A stretch of DNA of 64,000 bases from Carnegiea gigantea (taxonomy: Eukaryota > Streptophyta > Magnoliopsida > Caryophyllales > Cactaceae), in assembly GCA_029747015.1 (NCBI GenBank), contig JAKOGI010000126.1:801001-865000 (forward strand), in the 5' to 3' direction. Below, piece after piece: positions 21,758-31,894 of the stretch. Every line of letters begins with the position of its first letter. The first letter of the stretch is position 1. Both the position numbers and the translations under genes were made by a program. The notes under the pieces are model-generated. The model was not told the origin of the DNA. It did no database searches and was given only the letters and a program-made list of their open reading frames with translations.

Positions 21758-23157
21758 GATTGCCTCATCATAAGATCTAGGCTAGTATAGTTCAGATTTT
21801 GCAGAAGTTGTTGATTGTGAAAAGAAAGACAAAAAGAAGGAATAGATGGAGGTTGCAGACAAAGATTTGTTGCAGTGGCTAAACAATCACCAGTACACAT
21901 CTCAGTAGGACTGCACAGCACATAATCTCTTAAATAATTAGGAGGTTTGTGGGACCTGTGTGGTCTGCCACTCCCACCAATTGAATTGGAATCTGCAGTA
22001 GGAATTTTAGGACACTCTTTAGACGTCTCTGAACCCATATGAGGAGTTAGAATAGAAGAAAAATCATGAATTAATTCAGAGTTTGAAATTGGCAGCATCT
22101 GATGAGTATGCTGCTGTTGTGCAAAAGGATAGACGTCCTCATGGAACACAACATCTCTGGGCACATAAAACTTTTTGTCAGATAGGGACATAGCTTTATA
22201 TCCCTTCTTCCCATGAGAATATCCAAGACAAATGCATGGAATAGCTTTGTCCTGAAGCTTTTTTCTCCCTGCCTTTGTGGTGCTCATGTAATAGAGGCAC
22301 CCAAAGACCCTCAAATGATCATAATGAGGCTTCTTCCCAAATAGTAGTTCGAAGGGGCTCTTATATTGTAGGAGAGTAGTGGGCATTCTATTGATTAGAT
22401 AAGTGGCAGTGAGTAAGCAATCTCCCCAGAATTTATGGGAAGATGTGACTGGAACAGGAGAGCTCTACTCACTTCAAGTAGATGTCTGTGCTTTCTTTCT
22501 ACCACTCCATTCTACTGAGGGGTTTGAGTGCAGCTTGTTTGATGTAAAATGCCACTTGAAGCAAAGAAATCCAAGGCTTCATTGCTCAATCCAAGTTCTA
22601 GAGCATTGTCACTTCTTATGGTCCTCACAGTTTCATTAAACCGTGTTTTAGCCATTGCTGCAAATGATGTAATTAAACAGAAAGCCTCATCCGTAGTCAC
22701 CATCAAGTGAGTCCATGTTGGCCTTGTGTAATCATCCACCAAGGTCAAAAAATACCTGTGGCCAGTATGTCTCCAGTGTGACATGGACCCCAAGTATCCA
22801 CATGCACTAGCTCCAAAGGTCTTGTGGAAGAAATAGAACTATTTTGAAAAGGCAGTCTATGCTGTTTTGCACGGGGGCAAATGTCCCAAGGAACTTGACA
22901 ATTATCTTTATTGATCTTTGAAGTAGAATCATGCAATACAGAATATATTTCAACTTTCTAAGAGAAATATGACCCATCCTTCTATGCCAAAGATCTATAG
23001 GTCTAACTTTATTACAAGTAAGAGAATACTCATTCTCGTTTTTCAAAATGAAAGAGCTGCACTCTGGTATACCAGCAACATTTTCTTCAAAAACCAATTT
23101 CTTAGAAACTTCATCATCCAATATGTAGGGTCCTTGAGTAGATCTACCAATTTCCAC
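21730..23157 (-). pseudogene. Copia E integrase region, broken
   Basis: The GAG-pre-integrase/HHCC part has LWHRRMGHISLRKLKY (about 22995-23042) and CPRAKQHRLPF (about 22870). The catalytic core shows HVDTWGP (about 22800), then after a frameshift YFLTLVDDYTRPTW and IRSDNALELG. The C-terminal part has INRMPTTLL, PFELLFGKKP, LRVFGCLYY and RDVVFHEDVYPF. At least three frameshifts separate these pieces. Integrase would insert retrotransposon cDNA; this copy is dead. Confidence 0.85.
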
Positions 23158-23334
23158 TGGCCTCTTCAGAGAAGGGCCCTGCAGAACACAAAAATCTTAT
23201 GAGAAAATGACATTGCACTTCAATTGCTCACTTAGCCTTTTTAACATCATAAGTAAATTTTAAGGCATAATTTCTTGATATTAGAATGTTTAGTTCCCAA
23301 ATACTAGTTATCTTCCAATTCTTTTATTGTATAT

Positions 23335-24154
23335 TGTAGAAGGTAAAAATTCTACGACAAATCGGATGATGCCACGTGTAAAAAAAAAATGGACTAACCA
23401 TAAAGTGTCACGTGTCACGTTGACTTTGGTGGACCCGCTTGGTCAAAATTAAGTGCAGCCAATCAAAAGCCGTCACGTATCATCGATGATGCAGAAATTA
23501 GTAACTATTGTCTTTATTTAAAAATAAGAAAATAATTACTGGACCTAGGCCCAAAACCCGACTCTAACCCTAAGCAGCAGAGCCTATAAATAGGGGTCCT
23601 CCCCCCTCATTTTAGAGGGAGCTCAACATTCAACATCCTACAGGCTCCAGAGCTCAGACTGCAGACAACATCCAGCTATCAAGCAACAAGGATCAAAGTC
23701 AGCTAGCTCAACATTTTCTGCAACCTCAAATTGAAGTCTACTTCAGAGTTCTTCATCCAGTTTATCGATCGAGATCAAGCAACCTCGCCCTCGCATCGAT
23801 TAATCTGTCCAACAATATTCAACATTCAGCATTGGCAGAATTCAGAGCTAAGACAGCAAGGAGCATCTAGCTACCAAGCGAGAAGGATCAAGACTTGCAG
23901 AGCTTCAGAAACCACAATCAGCCACTTGCAGATCAAAATCAAGAACAACCTTCAGAGTTCTTCAGCTGATTTGCATCAACCGAGATCAAGCATTAAGCCC
24001 TTGGAATACTCAAGTCATTAGGAGATCGAATCAGAGGATCATTTTTATTATATTAAATTCAGAGATTGTACCCATATACAACATAAATACAAAAATTCAA
24101 TTTGTTGTTGAATTTCTTGTCTAATTTATTTTAGGCGCGAAATTTGCGTTTACA
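23335..24154 (+). repeat. 5' LTR of element B
   Basis: TATA box TATAAATA at 23586-23593. Two CACGTG cores lie upstream (23373-23378, 23409-23414), followed by a TTGACT W-box-like site. It pairs with 30140-30957. The R-U5 half contains imperfect direct repeats (ATCAAGCAAC/ACCAAGCGAG, each followed by AAGGATCAA). Confidence 0.93.
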
Positions 24155-24158
24155 AATT

Positions 24159-24175
24159 TGGCACGCCTGGTGGGA
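24159..24175 (+). other. Primer binding site of element B
   Basis: TGGCACGCCTGGTGGGA, four bases after the LTR; it differs at two positions from the site of elements A and G. The tRNA is not identified. Confidence 0.65.
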
Positions 24176-24234
24176 CCTCTCTGCCTCTCATCTCTTTCTT
24201 CAAAATACAAAATTTGCACTCCTTTGAAGATATC

Positions 24235-25888
24235 ATGGCCCCCAAGAATGCTTTGAAGAAGAAGACTATCGAATCTACATCTGAAGGATCTGCAAAGGCT
24301 AGTATTGCATCTAATAATCGAAGCACCAGGGCGATGACTAGGAGCATGACCAAAGCTGCTGCCTCCATCACCTTAGAGCAACAAGTAGTGGCTCCAACTT
24401 TGCAGTCACGCAAAACTCAAAACTTTGGCTTCAACTTGCCTGCTGATGGAGTCAATCAAACTGCTTGTCTTCCTAATTTGAAGCTGAAGACTCTTGCTAT
24501 CTTCAATATAAAGAATGCTCTACCATGTAGATTGGAAAAATTCCAAACCTACATCAATCCTGTCTTCCAACTTATCAGTGAGGAGGATGATGATTATGGT
24601 AGCAGCAATTCTTCACCAACATCTTCAAGAGATTCAGTTTTCTCACATGTTGAAGTCGAATCCTCTGACACTGTTATCATGCCAGTCATGGTGACAGAGA
24701 CTGTCAACTTGGAGGAACAACTAGCAGATATGAAGGCTACCCTCGATAGACTCTCAAAGGAAAATGCGAAAAAGAATGCTCAAATCAAGCGTCAAAGCAA
24801 ACATATTGCTGATTTGACAAAGAAGCTGGGGAAGCGGACGTCTGAAGCTTTCAATAAATGCTCACGCAGTGAAGATTCTGACAAAGAGTCTAACCACATC
24901 GAGGAGTCTGACGATCGACGCAAACCAAAGAACGATTCATCCTTCGGCTTAATGTCAGTTGAGCAAATTCAAAATTTGATAGCTAAAGTAGTCAAGGCTC
25001 AGTTGGGAGAGTCTCACAAGAGTCACTTGTATTCAAAGCCTTATACGAAGAGGATAGATGCTCTTCGCATGTCCCATGGCTATCAGCCTCCCAAGTTCAA
25101 CCAGTTTGATGGCAAGGGTAACCCCAAGCAGCACATCGCTCATTTTATCGAAACCTGTAGCAACGCTAGCACTGAAGGTGATCGATTGGTGAAACAGTTC
25201 GTGCGATCCCTCAAGGGAATTGCATTTGACTGGTATACAGACCTTACCCCTGAGTCCATTAATAGTTGGGGCAAATGCAAAGTGAATTCTTAAATCGCTT
25301 CTATAACGCACTCCGCGTAGTCAGCATAAGTGAGTTGACTAACACTAGGCAAGGGGATAAAGAGCCAGTCATAGACTATATCAATCGTTGGCGTACCCTC
25401 TCATTGAAGTGCAAGGATCGCTTGCTGGAATCTTCTGCTGTTGAAATGTGTGCCCAAGGGATGGATTGGGATATACTTTATGCTTTGCAAGTGAACAAGC
25501 CAAAACATTCTAAGAATTGGCAACACGAGCTCATGATATGGAACTTACAATTACCTACTATAGAAAACGGCTCAATGATGATGAATCAATGGCATCGTCA
25601 AGAAATGAAAGCTCCATACTTAGAGACTCCGAAAAGAAAGAATGTCCTTATTCTGAGTCTGATGTGCCAGAAATGCTTGACAAACTTCTCGAGAAAGGAC
25701 TTATAGAACTCCCAGAGTCAAGTCGTCCTGAAGAAATTGGAAGAACTAATGATCCTAAATATTGCAAGTATCACAGGATCATCAGTCATCCAATAGAGAA
25801 GTGCAAAGCATTCGGAAGACAAGTCCTGCAACTTGTAAAAGAAGGAAAAATCATATTAGACGAAGACGACACTGAAGAATCTGATTGA
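24235..25888 (+). pseudogene. gag: Tat-type Gag of element B, two single-base deletions
   Basis: Starts MAPKNALKKK at the ATG closest to the primer site. Order: basic N-terminus with MTRSMTK, an acidic patch (EEDDDYGSSNSS), a coiled-coil-like segment (about residues 155-200), a charged linker, the retrotransposon gag core from FNQFDGKGNPKQHIAHF through FVRSLKGIAFDWYTDL, and a C-terminal HPIEKC segment. One-base deletions near 25268 and 25506, and TAA for CAA just after the second, break it into three frames; element A keeps the missing bases. About 550 codons in all. There is no true zinc knuckle. Gag would assemble particles carrying B RNA. Confidence 0.85.
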
Positions 25889-25949
25889 TCATTCATTATG
25901 ATCATATTAGAAAGTGTTTTAGAAGAGAGCGACCCAAAATTGGCATTTA

Positions 25950-27450
25950 GGGAGCAGACTTCCAAGTCAACCTCTATAGACTTCTAAGTCATCAAAGAAC
26001 TTACAGACTTTTAAGTCACTCCTTGTAGAGACTCGAAGACTCTCAAGTCACTCATGTTAGACTGTCAAATCACCAAACTCTAAGACTTCTAAGTCAGCCT
26101 CTAGAAACACCTATGTTATCGAGCTCTCTGCCTCTAAAGTCAACCATACAGGACTCTTAAGCAAATCCTGCATTCAAAGTCATAAAATGTCAAAGACTCC
26201 CAAGTCGCAAAACTCTCGGACTTCAAAGTCAATATTAGCAGACTCCCAAGTCACCAAACTCTAAGACTCCTAAGTCAGCCTTTATGGGCTTTTGAGTTGA
26301 GAAGGACTAAGACTTGCAGGTAAGCTTCTACAGACGCTCAGCAATCAAACTCTGAGAACTCGAAGTCGATCCTGCTAAACTTCAAAGTCCGGCTTGACAG
26401 ACTCTAAAGTCATCAAATCTCGTGGACTTCCAAGTCAAACTTTTAAGACTCCCAAGTCGTCCAACTCTTACAAACAAAATTCTTGACTCTCAAGTTATCA
26501 AAGACTTTTAAGTCAACTTTACGGGCCTTCAACTCATTGATGCCACAGACTAGCAAGTCGTCAAAGTTTCAGAGTCCTTAGTCAGCAAAGCAAAAGACTA
26601 TCAAGTCATCAAAATCAAAGACTTCCAAGTCGCCTAAAGATTATCAAGTCGAGAAAATCGTAAGTTTTGAAGTAAATTCAACGACTCTCAAGTCATCAAT
26701 AGTTTTGACTCTCAAGTCACCCTTAAGACTTAGACTCTCAAGTCAGCACAGACTATCAAATCACCCACAGGATACTCAAGCCGTCAAAATCAAAGACTTC
26801 CAAGTCACCCAAAGTCCATCAAGTCAATAAAATTACAAACTTTGAAGTGAATTCTATGACTCTCAAGTCATCAACATGGTAGACTCTCAAGTCATCAACG
26901 ACATAAGCTTTCAAATAAATAAAGTTTAAAAATTCTCAAGTCATCTAAGTTGTAGACTCACAAGTCAAACAGAATTATTGACTCTTAAGTTATCGAAGAC
27001 TTTCAAGTGAATCTTACGGACCTTCAAGTCCTGGATGTAATAGATTTCTAAGTCATCAAATCACCAAGACTCAAAGTCATAAAACTCTCTGACTAGGCTC
27101 CCAAGTCACCAAATCTCGTAGACTTCGAACCCGATTTTTTTAAGGCTTCAAAGTGTTTTTTTTTTTTTTTTTAGGACTTCTAAGTCAACAAAATTATTGA
27201 CTCCCAAGTCACGAAATTGACTCTCAAGTCATCAAAGTTCAAGTCTCTCAAGACATCAAAATTAAAAGACTACCAAGTCATCAAAGCTCCAGACTCCAAA
27301 GTCAAGAAAGTTCTAAGCTCCGAGTTATCAAATTTGATAACTTTCAAGTCTCTAAAGTTTAAGACTCCTAAGTCAACAAATTTATTGACTCCCATGTCAC
27401 TAAACGAACTCCCAAGTCATCGAGTTCAAGACTCTTAGCCATCAAAGTAA
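25950..27450 (+). repeat. AAGTC-rich degenerate array in element B
   Basis: The motif GACTY-NN-AAGTC recurs throughout at 15-40 base spacing (for example GACTTCCAAGTC, GACTCTCAAGTC, GACTCCCAAGTC), with ATCAAA linkers. It is the same array type as at 5200-6060 in element A. A poly(T) tract sits at 27154-27172. Non-coding. Confidence 0.75.
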
Positions 27451-27689
27451 AAGACTGTCAAATCATTTTATCGAAGGTGTTGCCTTGTAAGTCACTCAGC
27501 ACATTCTCAAACCATCTAAACAGACTTCGAGCGGCTACCAAATTGTTGCAAACTTTTAGAAGCCTTCAAGTTGGGGGCAAAAGTAAGATCGTATCATCCT
27601 TCGCATTAACGATACAGGCGTCTTCCTTTAAAATTGGTCGTCTTTTCCTTCAAGTCGGGCAATGGCAATTTGCAAAGTCAAGCTTTCGG

Positions 27690-28500
27690 GGTCTGATTGG
27701 AAGGGCCATGTCTTTCACGTCTGACCGGAAGAGTCAAGCCTCTGTCTACTCAAAGAAGTCAAGTCTGCACTTTCTGATTGGAGAAGTCACATTCGCTGTC
27801 TGATTGGACGAGTGATGCCTTATCTGTCTGATTCAACGAGCCAAGATGTTGCTTTCTGATTGGGATAATTGCGTTCACTGTCTGATCGAATGAGCCAAGC
27901 CTTCTCTTTCTGATCAGAAGAGTCGTCTTCGCTGTCTGATAAAAGAGGCCAAGTCTACACTGTCAGATCGGATGAGTCACCTTCGCTGTCTGATTAGATG
28001 AGCCAAGCCTTCGCTTTCTGATCGGGAGAGGCGCCTTCGCTGTCTGATAGAAGAGGCCAAGTCTGCACTGTCTGATCAGATGAGTCACCTATATTGTCTG
28101 ATTGGATAAGTCATGCCTCATCTTCTGATCGAAGGAGTCAAGCTGTAACTTTCTGATCGTGATAGTTACGTTTGCTGCTTAATCGAATAAGCCAAGACTT
28201 CTTTTTCTGATCGGAAGAGTCGCTTTTGCTGTCTGATGGAAGAAGCCAAGTCTCTGCTGCCTGATTAGAGGAATCTAAATGCCTTCGCTCTCTGATCGTA
28301 TAAGTCAAGCCTTTGTTATCTGGACAGAGGAGCTAAGCCTTCACTTCCTGATTGGAAGAACATGTTCTGACTATCTGATTGGAGAGGGCACACCTTCATT
28401 GTCTGAATGTCTTTGTTGCCTGAGCGGATAAGTAGTGTCCTCGCTATCTGACCGGAGAAGTTCTGCCTTCACTATCTGAGTGGAGAAATCCATGCCTTTG
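27690..28500 (+). repeat. CTGTCTGAT array in element B
   Basis: Degenerate tandem units of about 26-35 bases with core CTGTCTGATYGGA followed by GAGTCAAGCC or GAGTCGCCTTCG. Two alternating versions (GAGCCAAGCCTTCG and GAGTCACCTTCG) suggest a higher-order dimer. No relative of this array is seen in element A. Confidence 0.75.
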
Positions 28501-28520
28501 CAAAATCTGGAAGGAAGGAA

Positions 28521-28931
28521 GAAATTCAAGTCGACCCCAATTAGATTAAGTGAGGGAGTCGTTTGCGAAGAATCGAATCTACGGGGAGAAACGATTTCTC
28601 GTCTTAGAAGTCGACCTCACTTCGCGATCTAATCAGAGGAGTCGTGGCTTAAAGGAAGAAATTCAAGTCGACCCTAATTAGATTAAGTGAGGGAGTCGCC
28701 TGCGAAGAATCGAATCTACGGGGAGAAACGATTCCTCGTCTTAGAAGTCGACCTCACTTCGCGATCTAATCGGAGGAGTCGTGGCTGGAAGGAAAAAATT
28801 CAAGTCGACTCTAATTAGATTAAATGAGGGAGTCGCCTGCGAAGAATCGAATCTACGGGGAGAAACGATTCCTCGTCTTAGAAGTCGACCTCACTTCGCG
28901 ATCTAATCAGGGGAGTCGTGGCTGGCAGAAA
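28521..28931 (+). repeat. Three 137-bp tandem repeats in element B
   Basis: GAAATTCAAGTCGAC (or a variant) starts at 28521, 28658 and 28795, exactly 137 bases apart. A fourth start at about 28932 decays at once. Each unit contains GAAGTCGACCTCACTTCGCG and AGTCGTTTGCGAAGAATCG-like segments. GTCGAC occurs in two settings per unit. The units are very similar, so the array expanded recently. Confidence 0.9.
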
Positions 28932-29299
28932 GAAATTTAAGTTGATTCAACAGTTTCCTGAAAAAAAAAAAAAGAGAACATAAATTTAAATTCTTTAACA
29001 AAAAGCAAAAAAAAGGTGACAAAAAAAAATTCACCCAAAAAAAAAGGTGACAAAAACCCAACAAAAAAAAAAAGCAAAACAAAAAAGGGGGAACCAGGGA
29101 GTCGTTCTCGGTCAACACCACCAGGAAGAAGACAAAATCAGGGCGAAATTACGATGAGATGTTAGTCTCATCGGAATCAACACTATAAGGAACTTCGACA
29201 CGAATTTGCAAAAAAAACGGACTGCGCAGGGCCACAGACACTGCTCTTCATTCTCCTTGTTCTTTCTCTCTCTCCTCCATCTGCCATGGCTGCCAAGCC

Positions 29300-29402
29300 A
29301 AAAAAAAAGGGGGGGTTCATGGAGATTGGACAATAGAAGCATTGCAAGGCTGAAAAAAAGGGGGGGTTCATGGAGATTGGACAATAGAAGCATTGCAAGG
29401 CT
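29300..29402 (+). repeat. 51-bp duplication in element B
   Basis: Two adjacent copies of a poly(A)-poly(G)-TTCATGGAGATTGG unit ending GCATTGCAAGGCTG; the landmark TTCATGG lies at 29316 and 29367. It is nearly identical, apart from the length of the A and G runs. Confidence 0.9.
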
Positions 29403-29756
29403 GAAGAGTTAGTGAGTTCCAGATCCCAAGCTTCAAAAAAAAAAAAATTCCAGAGCCTCCAGAACAAGAATCAGAAGAGAAAATGCGCGAAGAACAACTG
29501 GCGGAGAAGGATAACGCATCGTGCAAGGTAGCGAACATTGGCTTGGACTCTGGTTGGATGCTTTGGTTCACTACACATCATGTGAAGATGCACAGGACAT
29601 AGCAGAGAGACAGGCTTTTGGTTTTGAAGCTGGGAAATTCACTAGCTTGACTTCGAGGACAGGCCAAAAGGTGTTCTGAAGGCAGATTTGAGAGAAAAAA
29701 AAGGAAGGGCGAAGACGAGACGATGAATTGACAGCAATGCAAAAGGCGAATTTATA

Positions 29757-29945
29757 GTAGTTGTCAGAAAAATTGTTGATAGAATATTATCCAAATTTGT
29801 TGATAAAATTTTATCCTTTTGGACTGTTGATAGAATTTTATTATTCAAATTACTGATAAAATTTACCACAAGTTGTTGATAAAATTCTATCCCTAAAATT
29901 GTTGATAGATTTTATCATAAGGTGTTGATAAAATTTTATAATAAA
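29757..29945 (+). repeat. TTGATA-rich array near the 3' end of element B
   Basis: Seven or so AT-rich units of about 25-30 bases built on TTGTTGATAAAATTTTATC. AAAATTTT gives each unit local self-complementarity. Located 200 bases before the 3' LTR. Confidence 0.75.
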
Positions 29946-30139
29946 TTTACAAGCATCATTATCTTCAAAAAAAATCAGCATGGATTATCTACCAAGTCGG
30001 CAAATTATTTGTCTTAAAAAAGGGAGGTGACCCACAAAAAAAAAGGGGCTCCAATTTTCAGCATCTTTCAAGTTTTCGAGACTCAGTTGCTTTAAACACT
30101 CAAAAATTTGTGTACGCGACCGACTCTCGAAGGGGCATT

Positions 30140-30957
30140 TGTAGAAGGCAAAAATTCTACGACAAATCGGATGATGCCACGTGCAAAAAAAATGGACCAA
30201 CCATAAAGTGCCACGTGTCACATTGACTTTGATAGACCCACTTGGTCAAAATTAAGTGCAGCCAATCAAAAGCTGCCACGTGTCATCGATGATGCAGAAA
30301 TTAGTAATTATTGTCTTTATTTAAAAATAAGAAAATAATTACTGGGCCTAGGCCCAAAACCCGACTCCAACCCTAACCAGCAGGGCCTATAAATAGGGGT
30401 CCTCCCCCCTCATTTTAGAGGGAGCTCAACATTCAACATCCTACAGGCTCCAGAGTTCAGACTGCAGACAACATCCAGCTATCAAGCAACAAGGATCAAA
30501 GTCAGCTAGCTCAACATCTTCTGCAACCTCAAATTGAAGTCTACTTCAGAGTTCTTCATCCAGTTTATCGATCGAGATCAAGTAACCTCGCCCTCGCATC
30601 GATTAATCTATCCAACAACATTCAACATTCAGCATTGGCAGAATTCAAAGCTCAGACAGCAAGGAGCATCCAGCTACCAAGCGAGAAGGATCAAGATTTG
30701 CAGAGCTTCAGAAACCACAATCAGCCACTTGTAGATCAAAATCAAGAACAACCTTCAGAGTTCTTCAGCTGATTTGCATCAACCGAGATCAAGCACTAAG
30801 CCCTCGGAATACTCAAGTCATTAGGAGATCGAATCAGAGGATCATTTTTATTATATTAAATTCAGAGATTGTACCCATATACAACATTAATACAAAAATT
30901 CAATTTGTTGTTGAATTTCTTGTCTAATTTATTTTAGGCGCGAAATTTACGTGTACA
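30140..30957 (+). repeat. 3' LTR of element B
   Basis: Preceded by the polypurine tract GAAGGGGCATT. TATA box TATAAATA at 30388-30395. It ends GTGTACA before the TSD TATAT. If its promoter were active it would read into exon 2 of the host gene, 37 bases downstream of the LTR. Confidence 0.93.
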
Positions 30958-30993
30958 TATATATATTTAAGGGTTTTGTTTTATTAATTGCAG

Positions 30994-31212
30994 CATGATG
31001 ATTTCCTTCCGTTGGATGAACCAACGAAAATGGGCTTGATTAAAGTGTCCATGGTGCTGCTAGCTATTTTTGTGGCTGTACTGATCGGCCGCTTCCTGTA
31101 CGAGGTATGCAAGGTTTCGCGGTTGGCACGTCCCAATGAAGCCGATCCCTCCACTGCGTCTGCGGGTGCTGTTCCCATCCCTGTTAGGAATATAGGAAAT
31201 AATAGGATGTGA
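30994..31212 (+). CDS. Exon 2 of the small membrane protein gene, now ending in copia C LTR
   Basis: Preceded by a T-rich tract and GCAG acceptor. Codes for HDDFLPLDEPTK, the membrane helix, RFLYEVCKVSRLARP and a Pro/Ala-rich tail up to 31181. From 31182 the frame reads into the element C LTR and stops at TGA 31210-31212 after ten foreign or hybrid codons (VRNIGNNRM at the end). The native last residues (PNPPQVQATD) are stranded at 36564-36591. The membrane helix is untouched, so a tail-altered protein could still be made if polyadenylation occurs within the element. Confidence 0.6.
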   Translation, partial: HDDFLPLDEPTKMGLIKVSMVLLAIFVAVLIGRFLYEVCKVSRLARPNEADPSTASAGAVPIPVRNIGNNRM

Positions 31213-31794
31213 CAATGCAACAGAATTCAACCAAGAACACAACGCAACAATGAAAAAACAAGAATAAAGGACACAGAGAATTTTTACGTGGAAACCCAAT
31301 GTGGGAAAAAACCACGGACGGCGACAGCACACCGACAAATTTCACTATGAGCAGAGTGGTACACTACAATCACTTCAGTGATTAAGAGCAGAATTACAAT
31401 ACTCTCAATTGAATTCTCTCACAAATAACCTCACTCTCTCAATGTGTTTTCTATATTGGAGTGTTTTGAAACCTAGGCTTGACCCTCCTTTTATAGGGCC
31501 TGAAGAATAGGGTTTTCCCCTTTTTGGAAAAACCCTAGCCGCCGCAGAGGAGTCCTCTTTGAAGACAGAAACCCTAGCCGCATCCGAAAGAGGCGGCGAA
31601 AAGACACGTGGCACGACCGTGCCCCGTGGCACGGTCACCCCGGGTCACATGGCACGGCCGTGCCATATGGCACGGCACCCCCGTGCCAATTTTCTGTCCC
31701 TCTCGTCTTCGGCTCTTCGTCTTGGCACGTCCGTGTCTGTGCAGCATGGGCTCCCCGTGCCGATACTCGAGATTTTGGGCCAAAAAACCCAACA
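31182..31794 (-). repeat. 3' LTR of copia C
   Basis: Begins TGTTAGGAATA and ends CCCAACA (plus strand). The minus-strand TATA (CTATAAAAG) is at 31488-31496. A U3 cluster of GGCACG modules lies at about 31609-31687, including CACGTGGCAC and the 14-bp palindrome GGCACGGCCGTGCC. It supplies the new stop codon of the host ORF. Confidence 0.95.
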
Positions 31795-31894
31795 ATCTCC
31801 ACCTTGGACCAAAATCTCCAATCTTCAACTTTCCGTCGCCGTCGTCCACCCCTAAGGGTGTTGCCCCCTATGGGGCTATGCCCCGCAGGGCTTC

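Larger units (their letters stand above)
20813..23270 (-). mobile_element. Copia fragment E, truncated at both ends, in the host intron
   Basis: Minus-strand coding remnants of a Ty1/copia element of a different family from C and D. They run from the GAG-pre-integrase region (about 23270) through integrase and RT to the start of RNase H, where they stop at about 20813. No LTR or primer site is seen. Element B sits about 65 bases beyond its upper end. Boundaries are estimated from where the reading frame fades. Confidence 0.8.
23335..30957 (+). mobile_element. Element B: complete-ended gag-only Tat-like retrotransposon (TR-GAG type)
   Basis: Flanked by the 5-bp TSD TATAT (23330-23334 and 30958-30962). 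LTRs of about 820 and 818 bp begin TGTAGAAGG and end TACA. After the primer site comes a gag (24235-25888), then 4.25 kb of non-coding arrays up to a polypurine tract (GAAGGGGCATT before 30140). No protease, RT, RNase H or integrase is present, so it must have moved using proteins from an autonomous relative such as element G. LTR differences in the half I compared are mostly transitions, implying a middle-aged insertion. It lies in the host gene intron in the same orientation as the gene. Confidence 0.93.

Noticed and set aside
23731..24021. 96-codon open frame in the 5' LTR of element B (partner in the 3' LTR at 30534)
   Set aside because: It lies in the R-U5 part of the LTR upstream of the primer site and is Gln/Ser-rich low complexity; the 3' LTR copy is shortened by a stop.
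27690..28500. Regularly spaced repeats resembling a CRISPR array
   Set aside because: Units are degenerate, adjacent rather than separated by unique spacers, lie inside a plant LTR element, and no cas gene is present.
31060..31338. Minus-strand open frame across host exon 2 and the copia LTR
   Set aside because: Antisense shadow of the exon joined to LTR sequence by the insertion.
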